Assembly: GCF_000524195.1 (NCBI RefSeq)
Contig: NW_020170387.1
Coordinates: 1,836,678-1,900,677, forward strand
Origin: Echinococcus granulosus
Lineage: Eukaryota > Platyhelminthes > Cestoda > Cyclophyllidea > Taeniidae
DNA length: 64,000 nucleotides
Direction: 5' to 3'
Made by a program: the position numbers and the translations under genes. The notes under the pieces are model-generated. The model saw nothing but the letters and a program-made list of their open reading frames with translations, was not told the DNA's origin and did no database searches. Positions 14,724 through 29,036 of this stretch are shown one piece after another (position 1 is the first letter of the stretch; every line of letters starts with the position of its first letter).

Positions 14724-17700
14724 TCATGATGGAAAGATAACAAAGAGTAAAATGAGATATATCATTGAAAAGGGTGTGAGAGACATTGAGGATGAGGTGA
14801 TGTGTGCGGAGATCGGATCGTCGTAGAAACCGTCATTGACGTATCGGGCGTGAGGGAAGTCGCTCATAACCTCTGCATGGGTTCGTCGACGACTTGGCGA
14901 CTGCGGAAATGCGTTGGGGAGTGACATAGGCGGCAGCGGTGGTAGCAGAGGTTTGTGTCCTACCTCCGCCGAAGGTGAGAAAACGCAGTCTGGTGGAAGA
15001 GTCTCCTTGAAGTAGTTAAGAATGAGCAGAGTCGCGTCTGGGTGACAGGTGTTGCGCAAAAGATTGTACAGACAATCCAATTTTGCCTTAATCGATCTGA
15101 AAAGTGGCAGTGTTTTGTCACCTTCATTTGTATATATACTAGCTTCGTCTTTCATTAGTTTATACTGCTTGTTGATAATTGTTTTCCGAAGTTACTAAGT
15201 GATACAACGAAAGGCATCGAGATTAATTTAATGTCTACAACACAAAAAATATTCGGGTGTGCACTTTATCCCAATTCTTCTACAAAAAACATCTTAAAAC
15301 TGGACTAACTTTGAATACATTCAAGGTAAGGCTAAAAATTAGTAACGATTCTTACTATTCACAGGAATTAGAATCTTCAATACTTTGACTAAAGAATTAC
15401 ATTATCCTCGTTCCCTATATTATATTTTAAGGGAAACTTCTAGCACTGAGAGCAATAATATGCATTTATGCAGATACCCTATTAATAATCATGTTACGAA
15501 GGTTTCGATGCAGACATATATGTGCAATTAGAGTGTAGCTTATTGTAGACTGTAGATTTAAAATAAATGGGGTACATTTTGAGACCATAGTTCGCATAAA
15601 AAGGAAGTACTAAGAAATTTTATTTTAATTGCGAATGAGACGTGAATTTTTAATAGTTCTTTAAAACGTTGGTTCACTTGTCTAGTGAAAAATTTCTTGA
15701 AATTATTCATGAACAAGTTTCCCCATTCATTCTAATGTCCATATCTTTATGCAAGACCGTTGACGCTAGGAAAAGTTTAGGCATAGTACTCTACATGTGT
15801 TTGGGATGACTTCAAAACACAAGCACTTACAGTAAGCTTACAAAAAGGCCATACTGGGAGAATAGGCTTTGCACGTTTACTAGAAATGCTGAAAATAACT
15901 ATCACTTTGTTTCGTCTCCACGCTTGACCCATTATAAAAATAAAAGGTCCTGTCTAGGCGCTAAGGGCTTATAAAAGATGAATGGCACCTCTAATTAAAG
16001 TAAGAAAAATACAAGATATGGCAAATTTTTCTGTCAAAATGATTTTTGGAAAATAGAAGCTAAATTTGTCAAAAGCCGTATGCGAATTGACATTTCGATA
16101 TTCATCAGGAGACGTCTCTGGATGTAAGTTGTTTGTTAGAAAAGCCGAAACGTGCGCATTTTACAACAAAGATGAGGCACAGGACACGCAAATTTAGCGA
16201 TGCCAGTACATTTAACAAAAAAAGGGGAATAAAGCACTTTGGTATAAAATTAATGCTTTTTTGGGTCGGCTTTCAGAATATTCGCGAGGAACTTTGTAAA
16301 TATCGCACGATAGTAGAAACTTGTTGAAGCATAGTAATTCTGTTTTACCTCTGTAAATGGTAAGATGAAAATTAAAATTCAGTAAAACGTCAAGTAGTAT
16401 TTCTCAGTTCAATAAATAGGCGGAATGTCCAGATGGTAACTCCGTTGGAATCGATAAATACTTATTTTGGTGCATGAATAAATGATCCAAGTACAAATTA
16501 AGGTTTAGATTTCCTTTACAATTCTTCTCTAAAAAAACGCTTATGATGTTTTAATGCAATCGAAAAATGCGTCCGTTTTGTAATTTTAGGCCAAAAGCAA
16601 GATGCCATGACTTCAAAATGTGTCTGCCTTAGACAAATCGTCCCTAAAACAAAACAATATGCTAGTAAATCAATAAAGTGCCATGTAGGGACCATTTTTG
16701 TCATAGTTTTATTAACTTCCCGCTGTATCCTACCCTATCAATTACTACTCTCATCACACTTTTCCCTCTTAGAGCATCAACGAAACAATTACTTCAATTA
16801 GATTGGTAAGGAGAAGTTCATTCACCTACACAGTTCAAAGTAGAATCTTTACCCTAATTGTCATTTAAAGTAGTGCTTATCTAATTTTAGTAATACTGAG
16901 AATCTAGGCAATGAGTTTTCAGAACAGATGGTGTACTAGAGGGAATGGCAAAACTACTTACCTAGGTACTATAAAAGGTTGAAAATCAAGTGACAAAACT
17001 GTATCGCTGGCAGTAATGGTCTCGTTGCTGTCAATTAATTCACCCCCATTTAATAAGACCACATTCTGATTCAGCAGGTGTACACTTACTTGCATTCATA
17101 CTTTTCAAGAATGGATTTCAGTCGATCTAGGTGTATTTCCGGAGTGGTGTATGACTTCAAGGATTCACTTCGTAGTGCATTCACTACCTCCAGCATCGTA
17201 GAGTTCCTTGTTTGGGAACAGACTTCAGCCCTTTTCTCTTGCGTACGAAGACAGCCATTTCTGTGCCGGCGGAAGACTAGAGTGGAATTTGTGCACATTT
17301 TTGTGATTCCCCTTTAAATAAATTACGTTCCCCGTAGTCTAAATGTCAAAATACTGTCATCACGTTTATTTGTTGATATGAGGAAATAAGTAAGGTCTCA
17401 TAACACCCTCAAACACTTTTTAACATATATTTATGCCTTTTGCGCATTAATTTAGGTGAATGAAGAATTCAAATTAGACGATGTCTTTTCAAACAAATAC
17501 ATAGTATTTTAGGCCAATTGCGTGGTTCGCTAAGTACAACTGCTGACATTTAAAAACCGTAAAGTCCATTATTCATTTGAAAGCAAAATTATGTGGTTTG
17601 GGAACTGTTGCTTAAATTTTTTTCTTTTAAAGGGAGTGGATATAACCCATCTTAAAAACTTCTTCTTTTAGTGCTACTAGATTTGGTGTGGCTAAGTTTG

Positions 17701-20700
17701 CACTCGCATCTATCCTAACGGTTAAAAATGGGAAAATTCTTTCATTCTTTAACTATTGAAAATGCACCGCAGGGGTGATAATTTGAATGCTGACAATGTT
17801 TCCAAATAGCATAACTCCAATTAGCAGAAAAAAGCCTTGTAGGCGGGCATGTTTACACAAGTAGCAGTCTGCTTCATTGGACGGACAGTCGTCCAAGTGT
17901 CCTACATTTTTCGTACTGCTCACAAGACAAAATGCCCTGTATAAAACAACTCTTGCTGTATTTTTTCATCAGCCTTGACAAACAAGCGCAGTGGTTTGGT
18001 GAGGATGTACAAATTGTAATTCTCTAGGATATTTTAAACAGAAAATAGCATACAGACTTGACCAGGTAGCTGAAGTTTGGGTAAATGAGAAACAGTTTCA
18101 ATAATCTTGCCTTTAATGTACACCATAAAAAGTGATTCCATAAATTTAGTAAAGCATGATTGCTAGATACCTTACAAGATTTTTGCATCATTTAGCTTTA
18201 TGAGATAAATGACTAAGAAAGGTAAAATGTCATGAAAATATTGTTTTATAGGGCAGTCATTGATCATGCAGTAATGATATGAGAGCTAACCATGGTGAAC
18301 AATTTTCACCAAGATACATCCAGATTCCGTTTTAAATTCATATTTCTTGAAGTCCTGCGGGAGTTTCGTTTAATGTTCTTGTGCCAAAAAGAAGGTTGAA
18401 CAATTGATTCAGAACATGCAGCATTTAAGAAATTTGAAGGTCTTAAAAGTGAGTTCCATTTACGAATCGCCAAAAAGTTCTTGGTTCTCCAAAGGCAATG
18501 AAACATTCCAACACAGGGTCTCATCTTTAATTTGGTTTGAATGTGGTAGTCGATTTCATTGAGTTCTAAAATATTTCTTGAACTTGGGTATATTGTGAGC
18601 AATAATGGGCATTTTTACCCCTAAGTGGAAAATTATGGGAACATCTACTAAACTTCATAAACGATAAAGCGTTTCTTGTAAAATGCATTTTTTGTACAAC
18701 AAGAAAATGAACAGATCGGGATGCAGAAGTCTGGAAGCATGCGTTATCTTTTAAACTGCTTCATGCTGCTGCTTATGCCTGCCATCCCCGTTAGGTTACG
18801 AACAGTTTCTGTTAAAGTTATTCATATCATGAAACATATTGCTTTATATTCCTTTATTTAGGTGATTATTAGCGCTACTAGTTAAGCATTTGGCAGTCAT
18901 TTTGCCAAAAATTGGTCTGGTTTGAGTATATTTATAATATTTACTAATCTTCAAGTTAATTTTTGACAAAAGCTAGATTTGATTCAACGGTGAATTAGGA
19001 GTTTTCAGTGCTATCACAAGATTTCATTTAGTAATTTACAAGTATAAGCAAAAGTTGTTAACCTTTTACAGTGAAAATGGCGTCAAAATATAGAGAAAAA
19101 TTATATTTCTGCTGCACTTTATTAGTCATGTAATCAGTAGTAACACGACACTACGACGTACTTTGGAGATTGTGTTCCTTGCATAAATATATCGCAGCCT
19201 GTTCAGATCGGCGGGTATCGAGGGTAAAAGACCAGATTGTTTTGAGGTAGCGCTCCTCAGCGTTGCTTTGGCATTTCTTTTCCAAAATTCGCTGCATACA
19301 CTGAAAAATTGTTATATGGCCTCGGGTCCTAAAAAGAAAGTTGACAGCGGAATGGATTGTAAAATAATATGCTCTAGCTAAATTTTTGCCAGCTTTTCAC
19401 TGACTTTAGGAATCTTGAATATATCACTTGCAATTATTTTTTTGAGGGGCTTGATTCCCGTTGAATATCATCTAAAATAACCTTCGTTATCACCTTGACT
19501 ACGGGCTGAATTAATAGAGGCGCAATTACTCATTCTGTAACCATTTTATTAAGTTCATCTTTATTTAAAATTTCGGTTATAATTTATTTTGCCATTTGAT
19601 TTTTGGCATGAAAATGAACATGCATTATCAATTGCTGTAAACTGCCATGGATTAGAAACCAAAACGCCCTAGAATTTTATTATGAAAATGCACTCCAAGC
19701 AAACTTTGAATTTGATGCCCAGAAAAGATTTTTTTCATTCATACTACGCAAATCTTGTGTACCTTTCTAAAATATTTTCAAAAATTGTCTTCATGCAACC
19801 CGCATTTTTCGCCCAATCCAAATGATTCCAAAAAAATAATTATTAGTGCAGATCATTCTGCTTATTACAGAATGTACAGACCTACTTCACATTTCTTCGG
19901 CATCTGCTGACCAAGCAGCATACTTTGTAAAGATTGGTTACAAATATTGCTGATAGCTAAACGGCGACTGTAAATATACTCTTGATCATGTCAAAGCAAA
20001 AAGGCCTGAAGCACGCAACTATTTAATCTAGCTGTGTGGTGGTGATAACGGTATTCTTAGGCACAATAAAATATGACTTGCGTATGCCAAAAGAACGGAA
20101 ATGTGAATGGTATTTATTCCAGCAGATATCTTTGCATCCATTTTTCATAGTAATTAAGGGTAAAAGGTAGATTAGGTTATAAAATTAGCCATTTAATAAA
20201 CGACAGCCTACAGTTCGGCATTAAAAATAATGGCTCATATTAAACCTTAAAGATTTACCATTCTATCAAATATAAGTAAATAGCTCCTATTAAACGTCAA
20301 TACCCCGAAAAACCTTACTATTTCGATAAGTAATAAAATTCTCATTGTCCTGATGTGAGTTCTAACACTTCGTAGCATTTGTCGACTGTTTTTAATTGAC
20401 AATCACTATCAAAATTTTATATTTGTCCATTGCACGCACATGCGCAATATCAGATGAGGAATAACTTTGCTACGCATTTCGCATTTGAGGTGAACTGATT
20501 AAAAGAAGGGCAATTAAAATAATGCTTGTATGGAACGTGAAAATTGGTGGCTTTAGCTTTAACCATTAATGCGTTATACCGTTAAGTAGAACAAAACACT
20601 ACTGCTATAATTTAATCCGGAATTGGACCCTGCCTCTACTTAAACAAACTGTGCCATTTTTGGATGTTTTGAGCATATTCACCCCCAACAAGTGTGTATC

Positions 20701-22373
20701 ACATGCATAATGAGGAGCAATTTATGTGTTTATGTTTTCATTTTCTATATGAAGCCGAATAATGTCAACTTGTCTATTTTTTAATTTTATGGTAAAACAC
20801 TCCTCTAATCACAACACTGTTTATTAAAGCAAGATGGCGGATTTGGCATGAAATTAACCCAACACACGAGAAAATATACCTGCACATTTCCTCCGTTTCG
20901 TTCAGAGAACCATAGCCGAAGTCGTAACCAATTGACTGGTCGTTGGGGACTGGAAGATTGCATTTCTTTGCGCATGCCTTCACTTCCTCCTCGAATCGAA
21001 AACAAACACGGCTTGAGACCAACCTTGCTATGAACACCATGAGCAGCAAAAGGGGCAGAGCTAGGGCAAGATGCACATTTTAATGAGTCTTGTCTCCTTA
21101 AAATGATTTTAGAAATTAACCATTTATTTAAAATACGTGTGCTCTTGTACTCTATACATAACCCCATTGCGGAAAAACTGTAATAAACATAAAGTTGTAT
21201 CAAGCCTAATTCCGATTATTGACACTTTTGCAATTGGATTTACACAAATAGTCAACCGACATTTTTGTTGTGAAAATGAAGTTAAAGTGTGCTATGTTCG
21301 AACATTTACATCAGAATATTTCAAAACAAAATAAGTAAATGAATTAGTCATAATTATCATGGGACATAATACAAATGTGTAGCAAATAATTTTGCAAGAA
21401 AGAGTAAAATACATTTTTTAAAAAGTAAGTTGCACGAAACATACCTGAATGCTGCAATGAGTGAAAGAGCTCTCTGCAAGGAATCAGGACTAGTCCAGAC
21501 ACACGCATGAATATTTTATGATTGCATTGAACGCTGCAACAGAGGCCTATTCCAAGCACCTGACCTTCCCGGGCAGCCAAAGTGGCATTTGGTGTCAGAT
21601 GTTTTCTTGCGTTAGGGACTGCAAGTTATAAGTAAAATGAGTTTCTTTTTATCTCTTCTAAGGTTGATCGCTTGATGCTCTACTCGGATTGGACAGTAGA
21701 GGGCCTATCAAAATCGCTCTGCATTGGAGATAGTACTGTCATTTATTGGAAAGCGAAAATATTGGCCATGTTGTGTAGATTTGTATTCAAAATTCGATTG
21801 TTACTTCGAAGACTCGTCCTTCTTCTTTTAATTCGCATTGACTAAAGTTATCCTACCAGGTCAACCGATGAAAACCTGATTTTCAGTACCTGCAATCGCA
21901 TGTCCTAATTTGTTATGGTGCCATTACCAGAATCCTGATTGGATCGGCAAAATAATGGTAAATGAAATTCTTGGAGTATATATTCAAATTAGCCACTAAA
22001 AAGCATAATTTTAAGCCTGACTTAAAAGGCATAGGTATCCCCTAGTATCACCGAGATATGTTGCAGATTGTAGCCGCACATTATTGAATGAATGTATCGT
22101 ATAGACTATATTGAGACAATCGCATATATGTAACTTTATGTAGTTATTTACAGATTTTCCGCTGAATTTGCCCATTGGACACGTTTGGTTACTATTGGTA
22201 CATTTAAATAGACTATGTTTTGTGGGTTGCGTTACTGCCTTTGTAGGAACCACCAATACAAGTTTTGCCATGCTAGCGAAATTTGTAGCTGGTCTCGAAA
22301 CATTCATTACTGTTACATTATGCCCAAAAACAAATGGGAGCGATGCAGTCTGGAAAATAATAACAAATACCAT
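14724..22373 (-). CDS. Cysteine-rich, probably GPI-anchored surface protein (seven-exon model)
   Basis: Exons in transcription order: 22373-22152, 21852-21805, 21735-21684, 21618-21445, 21027-20880, 17260-17090 and 15096-14724. Phases run 0,0,1,1,2,2 and agree at every junction, giving about 395 residues. The N-terminus MVFVIIFQTASLPFVFG looks like a short signal peptide. A strong acceptor lies 24 nt inside exon 1 (TTATTATTTTCCAG), so it may instead be an internal exon. About 20 cysteines are spread through the body, with sequons such as HNVT and LNET. The last exon has a Pro-rich linker and ends SMSLTPFSMIYLILLFVIFPS, hydrophobic with no basic tail, typical of a GPI-attachment signal. Layout recalls cysteine-rich GPI proteins such as GFR-alpha/GAS1 or RECK, but I cannot confirm a family. 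The two 3.6 kb and 2.0 kb introns near the 3' end carry no other supported gene. Confidence 0.58.
15097..17089 (-). other. Intron of the cysteine-rich gene
   Basis: Two kilobases between the last two exons of the cysteine-rich gene. Short open frames near 16133-16801 occur on both strands but lack splice or domain support; I see no gene or repeat. Confidence 0.5.
17261..20879 (-). other. Long intron of the cysteine-rich gene
   Basis: A 3.6 kb AT-rich stretch. The longest open frame (18306-18602, minus) has no recognisable content or splice context. Nothing else seen. Confidence 0.5.
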
Positions 22374-23887
22374 TACGACAGCTAACTCTGAGCATTCGGC
22401 TCAATTAGGGGTTATGTTTTTATTATTATGTTGAATATAACTCCCATTTCTCCATTTCAACTACCATGTAATACTTGTATTTGTTTGTTTGAGTGATAAT
22501 ATCTACCAACCGAATATATACTACTAAAATTTCCATCCAAATCGGACCTATAGAATGGAAGAATGCATCATAAGAGGTATTCATCCAAATAAACAATCTA
22601 GTACTGCACTGATCTAAGCTTAAAATAATCGAAGCCAAAATAAGGATAGCTACAAACGATTTCACTTTCCAACCATCATATGCTTTAGTCGAATGTACCA
22701 AAACCTTTCACAATGTAAGCATGCTGAATTTTGATATGTCCAGGTAAAACCCTTTTGGCAACATTATTACCAATTTTAAATTTATTGCATTATATCAGTT
22801 CACCTTTCTCCTATCAACGTCCATCAAGTACTTCGCCCATGACTGTTAAAGAGTTAAAAGGCTTGAATGTTAAGGTTTCAAAAACCTATTTTGACAAGGG
22901 AAGGGAAGCATTTAGTTTCAATGAAAAACCCAAGTACTCCGTATCACGGTTGCAAAAATCTAGTTTGTGGGTCCAAATAATTTTGCAAAGTTACAACATT
23001 GTCTGCTAAACACTAAAATTTTTGTTAGAATGGATCGTATTGCGGAGGCACCGCGATGTTTAAAATACGAAATAGTTCACAGGAGATTTAAAATGTGCTT
23101 TCATTGTAAAATGTCATGCAATCAGTGGATATGTATGATAGCATAGTAGATCGGCAGTTATTTGCGTTATGTGATAAGCTTTGGGGCCTTGTCCCACCAA
23201 ATGAATGAACGTGGTTGGTAAATATTTTATAATAAGGCACAAATAGTGGTTCATATGGCAAAACATTAAAGGTGTATCTAGTTCTGGTCACTTTGAGCAT
23301 TTATGAATCTCATTTTTGAACGGGTTTCTTTTCAAACACACTTTATTTTACCCAAGCAATTATAATTTTACGCACAACTAGTGCTAAGTATAATTTTGTG
23401 TCTTCTAAACAAAGTTTTGCGATTGCCATTAAGCTTCAACTAGTGAAATATATTTTCAATAGCATCATGTATTACTTGGCTATCAATAATTATAGTAGCG
23501 TTTACATTTTGCTAGCAAATATGCACCAAAAGTATATACTTCACACTTCTACCCTAAACCTTAGACGGCCTAATGAGCTAACCTGTTCCTTTGACATGAT
23601 AACCCAAAGAAACTGTACCAAACGATTTGTTATTTGGAAGGTGGTTACTTAATCGCTGCTCTTACTTTGTAAAATATAGTGTCAAATCCATATTTTTGAA
23701 TTGCGTAAGCTTTCGCAACTTATCTACAGTGTGGTTCCAAAAACACCTCCTAATGTTTTTAAAAAGTAATTATTTTTATTTTGCAGCTGTTCAGGTGCCT
23801 CTGTTTGAGATGGAAGAGTGTAACTCAATTGTTATTCTTCCATTCTTGGGCCATTATCTACTCGTACCTGTCTTGTAAATGGGTTAC
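22374..23887. other. Spacer with weak open frames
   Basis: A minus-strand frame near 22700-22610 encodes a signal-peptide-like hydrophobic stretch (VKSFVAILILASIILSL) but has no in-frame ATG. A plus-strand frame at 22840-23009 (MTVKELKGLNVKVSKTYF) is open, without recognisable content. Neither is supported enough to call. Confidence 0.4.
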
Positions 23888-24397
23888 CTTCAAAGTAGCC
23901 TCTTTCAGTCCAACCTGGCCTATGTCATCAGGCGCTTTTTGATCACGATTTCTTCGTAAACAATTTCCCACTTTACTGGAAGCTGCTAAAAATGTTAAAA
24001 AAATAAACTGTCTACGAGTAAAGCAATAGGAATAGCATTTTTCACAAAACTGGGTTCTTACAAAAGATACTTGTAAGTGTAGCATTATGCTTTCGATAGT
24101 CCTGAAATTCACACTAAAATGACCAATGGAATAAAGCTGGGTATAACTTTGAGGTACTTTTCATCGTTTCATCGGTCTTAACAAAATTTATTAACGGATA
24201 ACCATTGCCTAGATAGAAAAACGATCATGTAGTCATTAGACATTGTCTCATTTTTTTAGATGGGAAATGAAAATGTCTTTTGTCTAAGCCGTGGCGTGTT
24301 TTTTATCTATTTATCATTACAGCTCTGTACTTTATACTGCGGCGCTCCGCGTCTGACTTTGTGCTGTTGCAGATTCTGCCAATGCCGAAGTAGACTC
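23888..24397 (-). CDS. Two linked internal exons of an unknown gene
   Basis: Minus-strand exons 24397-24338 (VYFGIGRICNSTKSDAERR, donor GTATAAAG) and 23985-23888 (SSKVGNCLRRNRDQKAPDD, then LKEATLK and donor GTAACC) share phase 1 at their junction. The second has a strong pyrimidine-rich acceptor (CATTTTTAG). Both stand out by GC content and codon use from the AT-rich surroundings. The product is soluble-looking and basic; I do not recognise it. First and last exons were not found. Confidence 0.45.
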
Positions 24398-27300
24398 CTA
24401 TGGGCGGATTTGCAACTATACAAGCAATAACAGCTTTGAATTTCAGAATGAAATAATCCAAATAACTACAGTGACTAAAAGTAATCAGATAATTGCAGGG
24501 CAGCTATTGTTTTTAGCGTTATGATATGGTGGTGAGTTAATGAACGGGCCTAGTCCACATTTACATCACAATGAGCTAACATTTGGGAGACTATTATTGT
24601 GTTTATTAACCAGCAACTAATGTGTTTCGCCATTTATCACGCTCGAAAACAAAATTAGTCTGTTGTCCCATTGTCAAGTGAAGATACAAGAGATTGATTT
24701 TGGACCTTAAATAAGCGACGGTTTAGTCCAAACTTCATATTGCAGTATCTTTAATTAACGGGCGGTTAAACATATATAAATCTCATGGATCTAGTATTTT
24801 TCCATAAATTTTGTATAAATTCCTGCGATACACAACTAAGTATCTTTTTTTAATGGCCAATGTTACCAGGGCAAATAAGCTGACAGGCGTCTTTTTATTT
24901 CCCGTCAAGCGGGACATATGCCAATATTATCATTTTTGAGCCCCTAGTGAGTGTTACACTGATCAGGTGCCAAAGCTCCACCACAATCCAGTGGTATTTA
25001 AGTTATTGTGAATGGTTCACTAAAGCTTTGCCAATTTAAAATTTTCGAATATAAAAAATTGAATTTATCTTGTTTATTGTATATTCTCTTCCTTGAAGTC
25101 AACATGCTATACACATTAATACATGTTGTTTATACTTTCGGTTGCAAATATAGCTGTGTTAATCTAAAGAGGGTTATGCTGACTTAAGTCTAGCAAGGAT
25201 TTACTTGCATCCTAGGGCAATATGTTTTCACCATTGGAAGGTATAAAGCGTTAAACTTGATAGGACTGTAGTCAATGTGCGCAGCTTTTGTAATAAAAAA
25301 CCTTCTTGTGCTAATTTGCTGATAAAGGTGTGTTTAAACATGCACCTAAACTTGCTGTGCCATCCTTTCCCGTATGACTTGGTATCCTGTCATTGCAAAG
25401 GTAATCATTTACCAAGAACCTACATTAGACTTATCAAACGCTCTAGAAGATGGACGCTGAACATGAAAAAAAGAGAAAATTTTATAAAACCTTAAAGTAT
25501 GCCTTACGATGGAGCGAAACACTTCCATATTTGCAGCAGACGCATAGACAATATAAAAAACGAATTATTCATACTCATTGGGGCGCAGTCTTTGTGAATC
25601 GTTAATTAATTTTAAGGAGAGGGAATCTTTTTTCATTTGAGACTTGTTGGGTTTTATTTAAATTATCTCTCAAGTTCCAATAAAAGTTTCAATTCCATTA
25701 ACATTTTGCTAATGCCATCCGGTGAGTAGCTGATGGTAATCTGTTTTAAAAGCCACTTATTTTAAGATCTCGATTATTTAATAAGTGAGTGATACAAATA
25801 ATCCCTGATGACTGTTAATTTTACTTGAATTCGAATGTGGCGTTATCAAACGACGCTCATTATTTCGACCCAGTTGACAACTTTCTTCATTGAATGCTAC
25901 CCTAAACTGTTTATCAGTCCTGACAAGATTTCATATAAACCTTATTACACCTTCAAAATGCAGCATTTAGAAATGCACAGACAAAATATTGCTATGTGGA
26001 CTAGAATTTTCTAACTTGAAATAAAGTTTAACTTGATTCAAAATGGTATATCAGTGTAAAAATGTACGAAAACTTTAATTCCTGTAACCAAGTTTTCAAT
26101 GAAGTTGACCACCTTTGGGTACTTAAAAAAACGTTTAAAACCAAAGTCTATGAATCCTCTGAAATAGCACATTCACTAGTTGTATTATCCTTTGGATTGT
26201 TTTTTTCACTTTAACTCAATTTATTTAATGTATCAGAATTAATATGCCTCACTGAGTCTTCATTGCCTTTTTAAAATACTAAGTTGGCATAGAGAGCAAG
26301 TGCATACTACGTGCAAAATAAGGCGACTAGAGAACCTACGTAGTCAAGTGAACGTCAATACAGTTATCTGATCATCACATTAATACTTGTCTGTGGGTTG
26401 ATTAGTTTCACTTCCACCTTATACTCTCTAACCGTTCCCAATCTACTATTAGAGAGCAGTAGTGATTTGTTCCGCTAGTATGTTCGCACTAACAAGGCAT
26501 GGGTTTTGATATTGCCGTACAGGCGGTAATGACATTGTCTCAAAAAAATTTATGGTCGAAGTTAATTCAATGTATTATCTTTTTATATCAACTCCATCCT
26601 GCTATAACGCTCTTCCTTTAGCGTCTCTTTCCCCAATCTCGAATCATACACTGATGTTATGTGTGTAAAATTGTCCCAACACTTGACATAACGTATAAAA
26701 TGTGTTATTTTTAAATTCTACATTTACAAACATGTAGTGTTTTGGGTATTTCTCGAATATCTGGAAGTGATCTAGCGCCTTTTATGAAAGGCCACTTCAG
26801 CGAGGTTGACTATGGTAGTCCGACTAACTGTGTAACGAATAAGGAAAGCCTTTTTGGCATGCTGCAGATTCTCTTAGGATCCCATAAGGTTTACTAGAAG
26901 GTGAGAAATAGTCCTATTTCATGCTACCTCTAAGAACTTTTCTTACCCACTTTCAATGAATTAAGTCAATTTATTGCCTTGCTCAATTTTACTAGGTGTT
27001 CTTGACAGTTAAATGAATACAAACCTAGATGAGGTTTCAAAGTCAGGTGAAAAGTTTTCGCAGCCATGTTGTGGCAAAATGAAGGAGTTGCCATGTAAGT
27101 GAAATGAAGTTTGGAGACCCGCTTCTTATTTCACGATGGCATGATCACTATCATTTCTAATATAAGGCACAAAGGCACAGCAAGCTTTGCTGAAGTTTTC
27201 TGTGCGAAGGTTGGTAAAATAGTTAAGATCGAGTTTTTTAGCCAAGATGTATCTATTAAATGCCACTTTTATGCGAAAGTGGGGTAAAGGTATAAAATGG

Positions 27301-29036
27301 AAAGTCACAACTAACTTTAAATTATCTCTTTAGCTATAAAACATCCCTGACTTTGTTGAGCCATCCTGTTAAGAACTTTACCATCTTATTTCCAACTTCG
27401 TTTCTTATTTTGCCTTTATATTGTATTTTGCTTATGTGAAACCAAATGATGTTAATCAATTTGCTAATGTGATAATATTCTACTGAAAATGTCAGGTAGC
27501 CATATTAAATCATTTTTGACTCCTGATGGGATGACTGGCCGTCTAGAACACAGCATCAGATTCTAAAGGGCAAATCTTACCTACTGGAAATCTTATGAAC
27601 ATTTTGGAACAAAAGTGTGTTCATCCAGCACAATTTTTGCTGTAGTTTGCATAACTCAAGAGAGAACCTCGCTTTTTTAATTGTATGACCTAACGCCTTA
27701 GTGATCATTTAAGCTAAAGTGTATATATTTTCGCTAAGGCTGTTTAGACTTTGACCGAAAAATTATTTCATGTTTATGAATGTTATTTTGACATAAATAT
27801 GGACTTATTAAAAGTTAATTGGAAGTGAGGTGTAAGTGGACAACAGAAAATGATTATTTAAAATTCGTGAAAATTACCGACAAAACAAAGCGAAGGTATC
27901 TGTTTTACTAAAGTCTACCTGATAGCAGAAGTCCGCTATTAAAAGTGCACAAAGGGCTAACTTTTAGGTAAAACAGGTGTCTCCAAAACAGACAGCTATA
28001 CTACCCTAATTTTATAGAACCGTTTTATAATATATAACTTCTCATAGTTGGTACTTTACCACCACGAGTGTCGTAATGCTTTACTATATCATTTGCTTCG
28101 ATTAAAATTTACCTCAATTTATTTTCAAACAGATAGTTGGTATTGCCATTTACTAGCATGGTTCTAAACACGTGAAAAATGAGCTATTGGGGCAAAGTGG
28201 GTCAGAGTGTACGGATTTTTCAAGGCTTTTAATGAATGGTTTTGGTTAGCCGATTAAAGCGATTTTTTTAAATAAGACGCACTTTTTGTATACGTCTTTT
28301 GTTCCCATTTACATACACCAAGGTATTTCTTGAGATTTTGCACAATCATTTTTCTGTCAACAATAAATTACCACTTTTAACGCGTACAGTAAAGTAAAGC
28401 CCCTAAGTTTTTTTTTTAATATTCACGTTGGTCGATTATTATTTGTAGAATCATGCAGAACATCGCCGTCTGATGTCAAACGCCACTTATGTAGGGGATT
28501 GTTTATGAGACATAATTTCATCACTCATGGACGCGAAAATTATAATATGCGCTCATGGGATCCACGGGATTTGGGATTGATTTTGTAAAAGAGAGCATTT
28601 GTTTACTAGGCAATAATTAAATTCACTATGGATGCATTTATTATGGCGGTGTTTTTTATTTCCCACCAGTTTTGGTGCCATATGTAGCGCAGTGTATTCT
28701 TAACCACTTAAACTTCCCATTCCTTTGACATCCTAGTCCGGATGCTCTACCTTTGCTTTCCCCGTCTTTTAAATAGAAGTTCACTTCTACTTTTCTGAAT
28801 TAGAAATTCCCTTGCCTAAGGATTATGACGGACCCTTCGGAACATTAATGAAATTTAGGCACTAGCAATGATAATTAAATGGTTATGCTTCAGTTTTTCT
28901 GACTGATTGACTCTGATCTCTACGCCATATTTTGACAGTCACTTTTCTCAATTTTAAAACAAGGCAAGGATTGATAGAATAGATTGATGTAGAACCAGTT
29001 GCGGTCATCATCTAGGGTGATGCGTATATTGCCCAC
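24398..29036. other. Gene-poor region
   Basis: No supported exons on either strand. Open frames are 60-72 codons and AT-rich. No repeats or RNA genes seen. Confidence 0.55.

Noticed and set aside
20849..21203. Minus-strand 132-codon frame and a frame with a signal-peptide-like start (21076) overlapping exon 5 of the cysteine-rich gene
   Set aside because: The signal-like reading starts with GTG just after a stop and has no ATG; phase agreement with neighbouring exons favours an internal exon starting at 21027.
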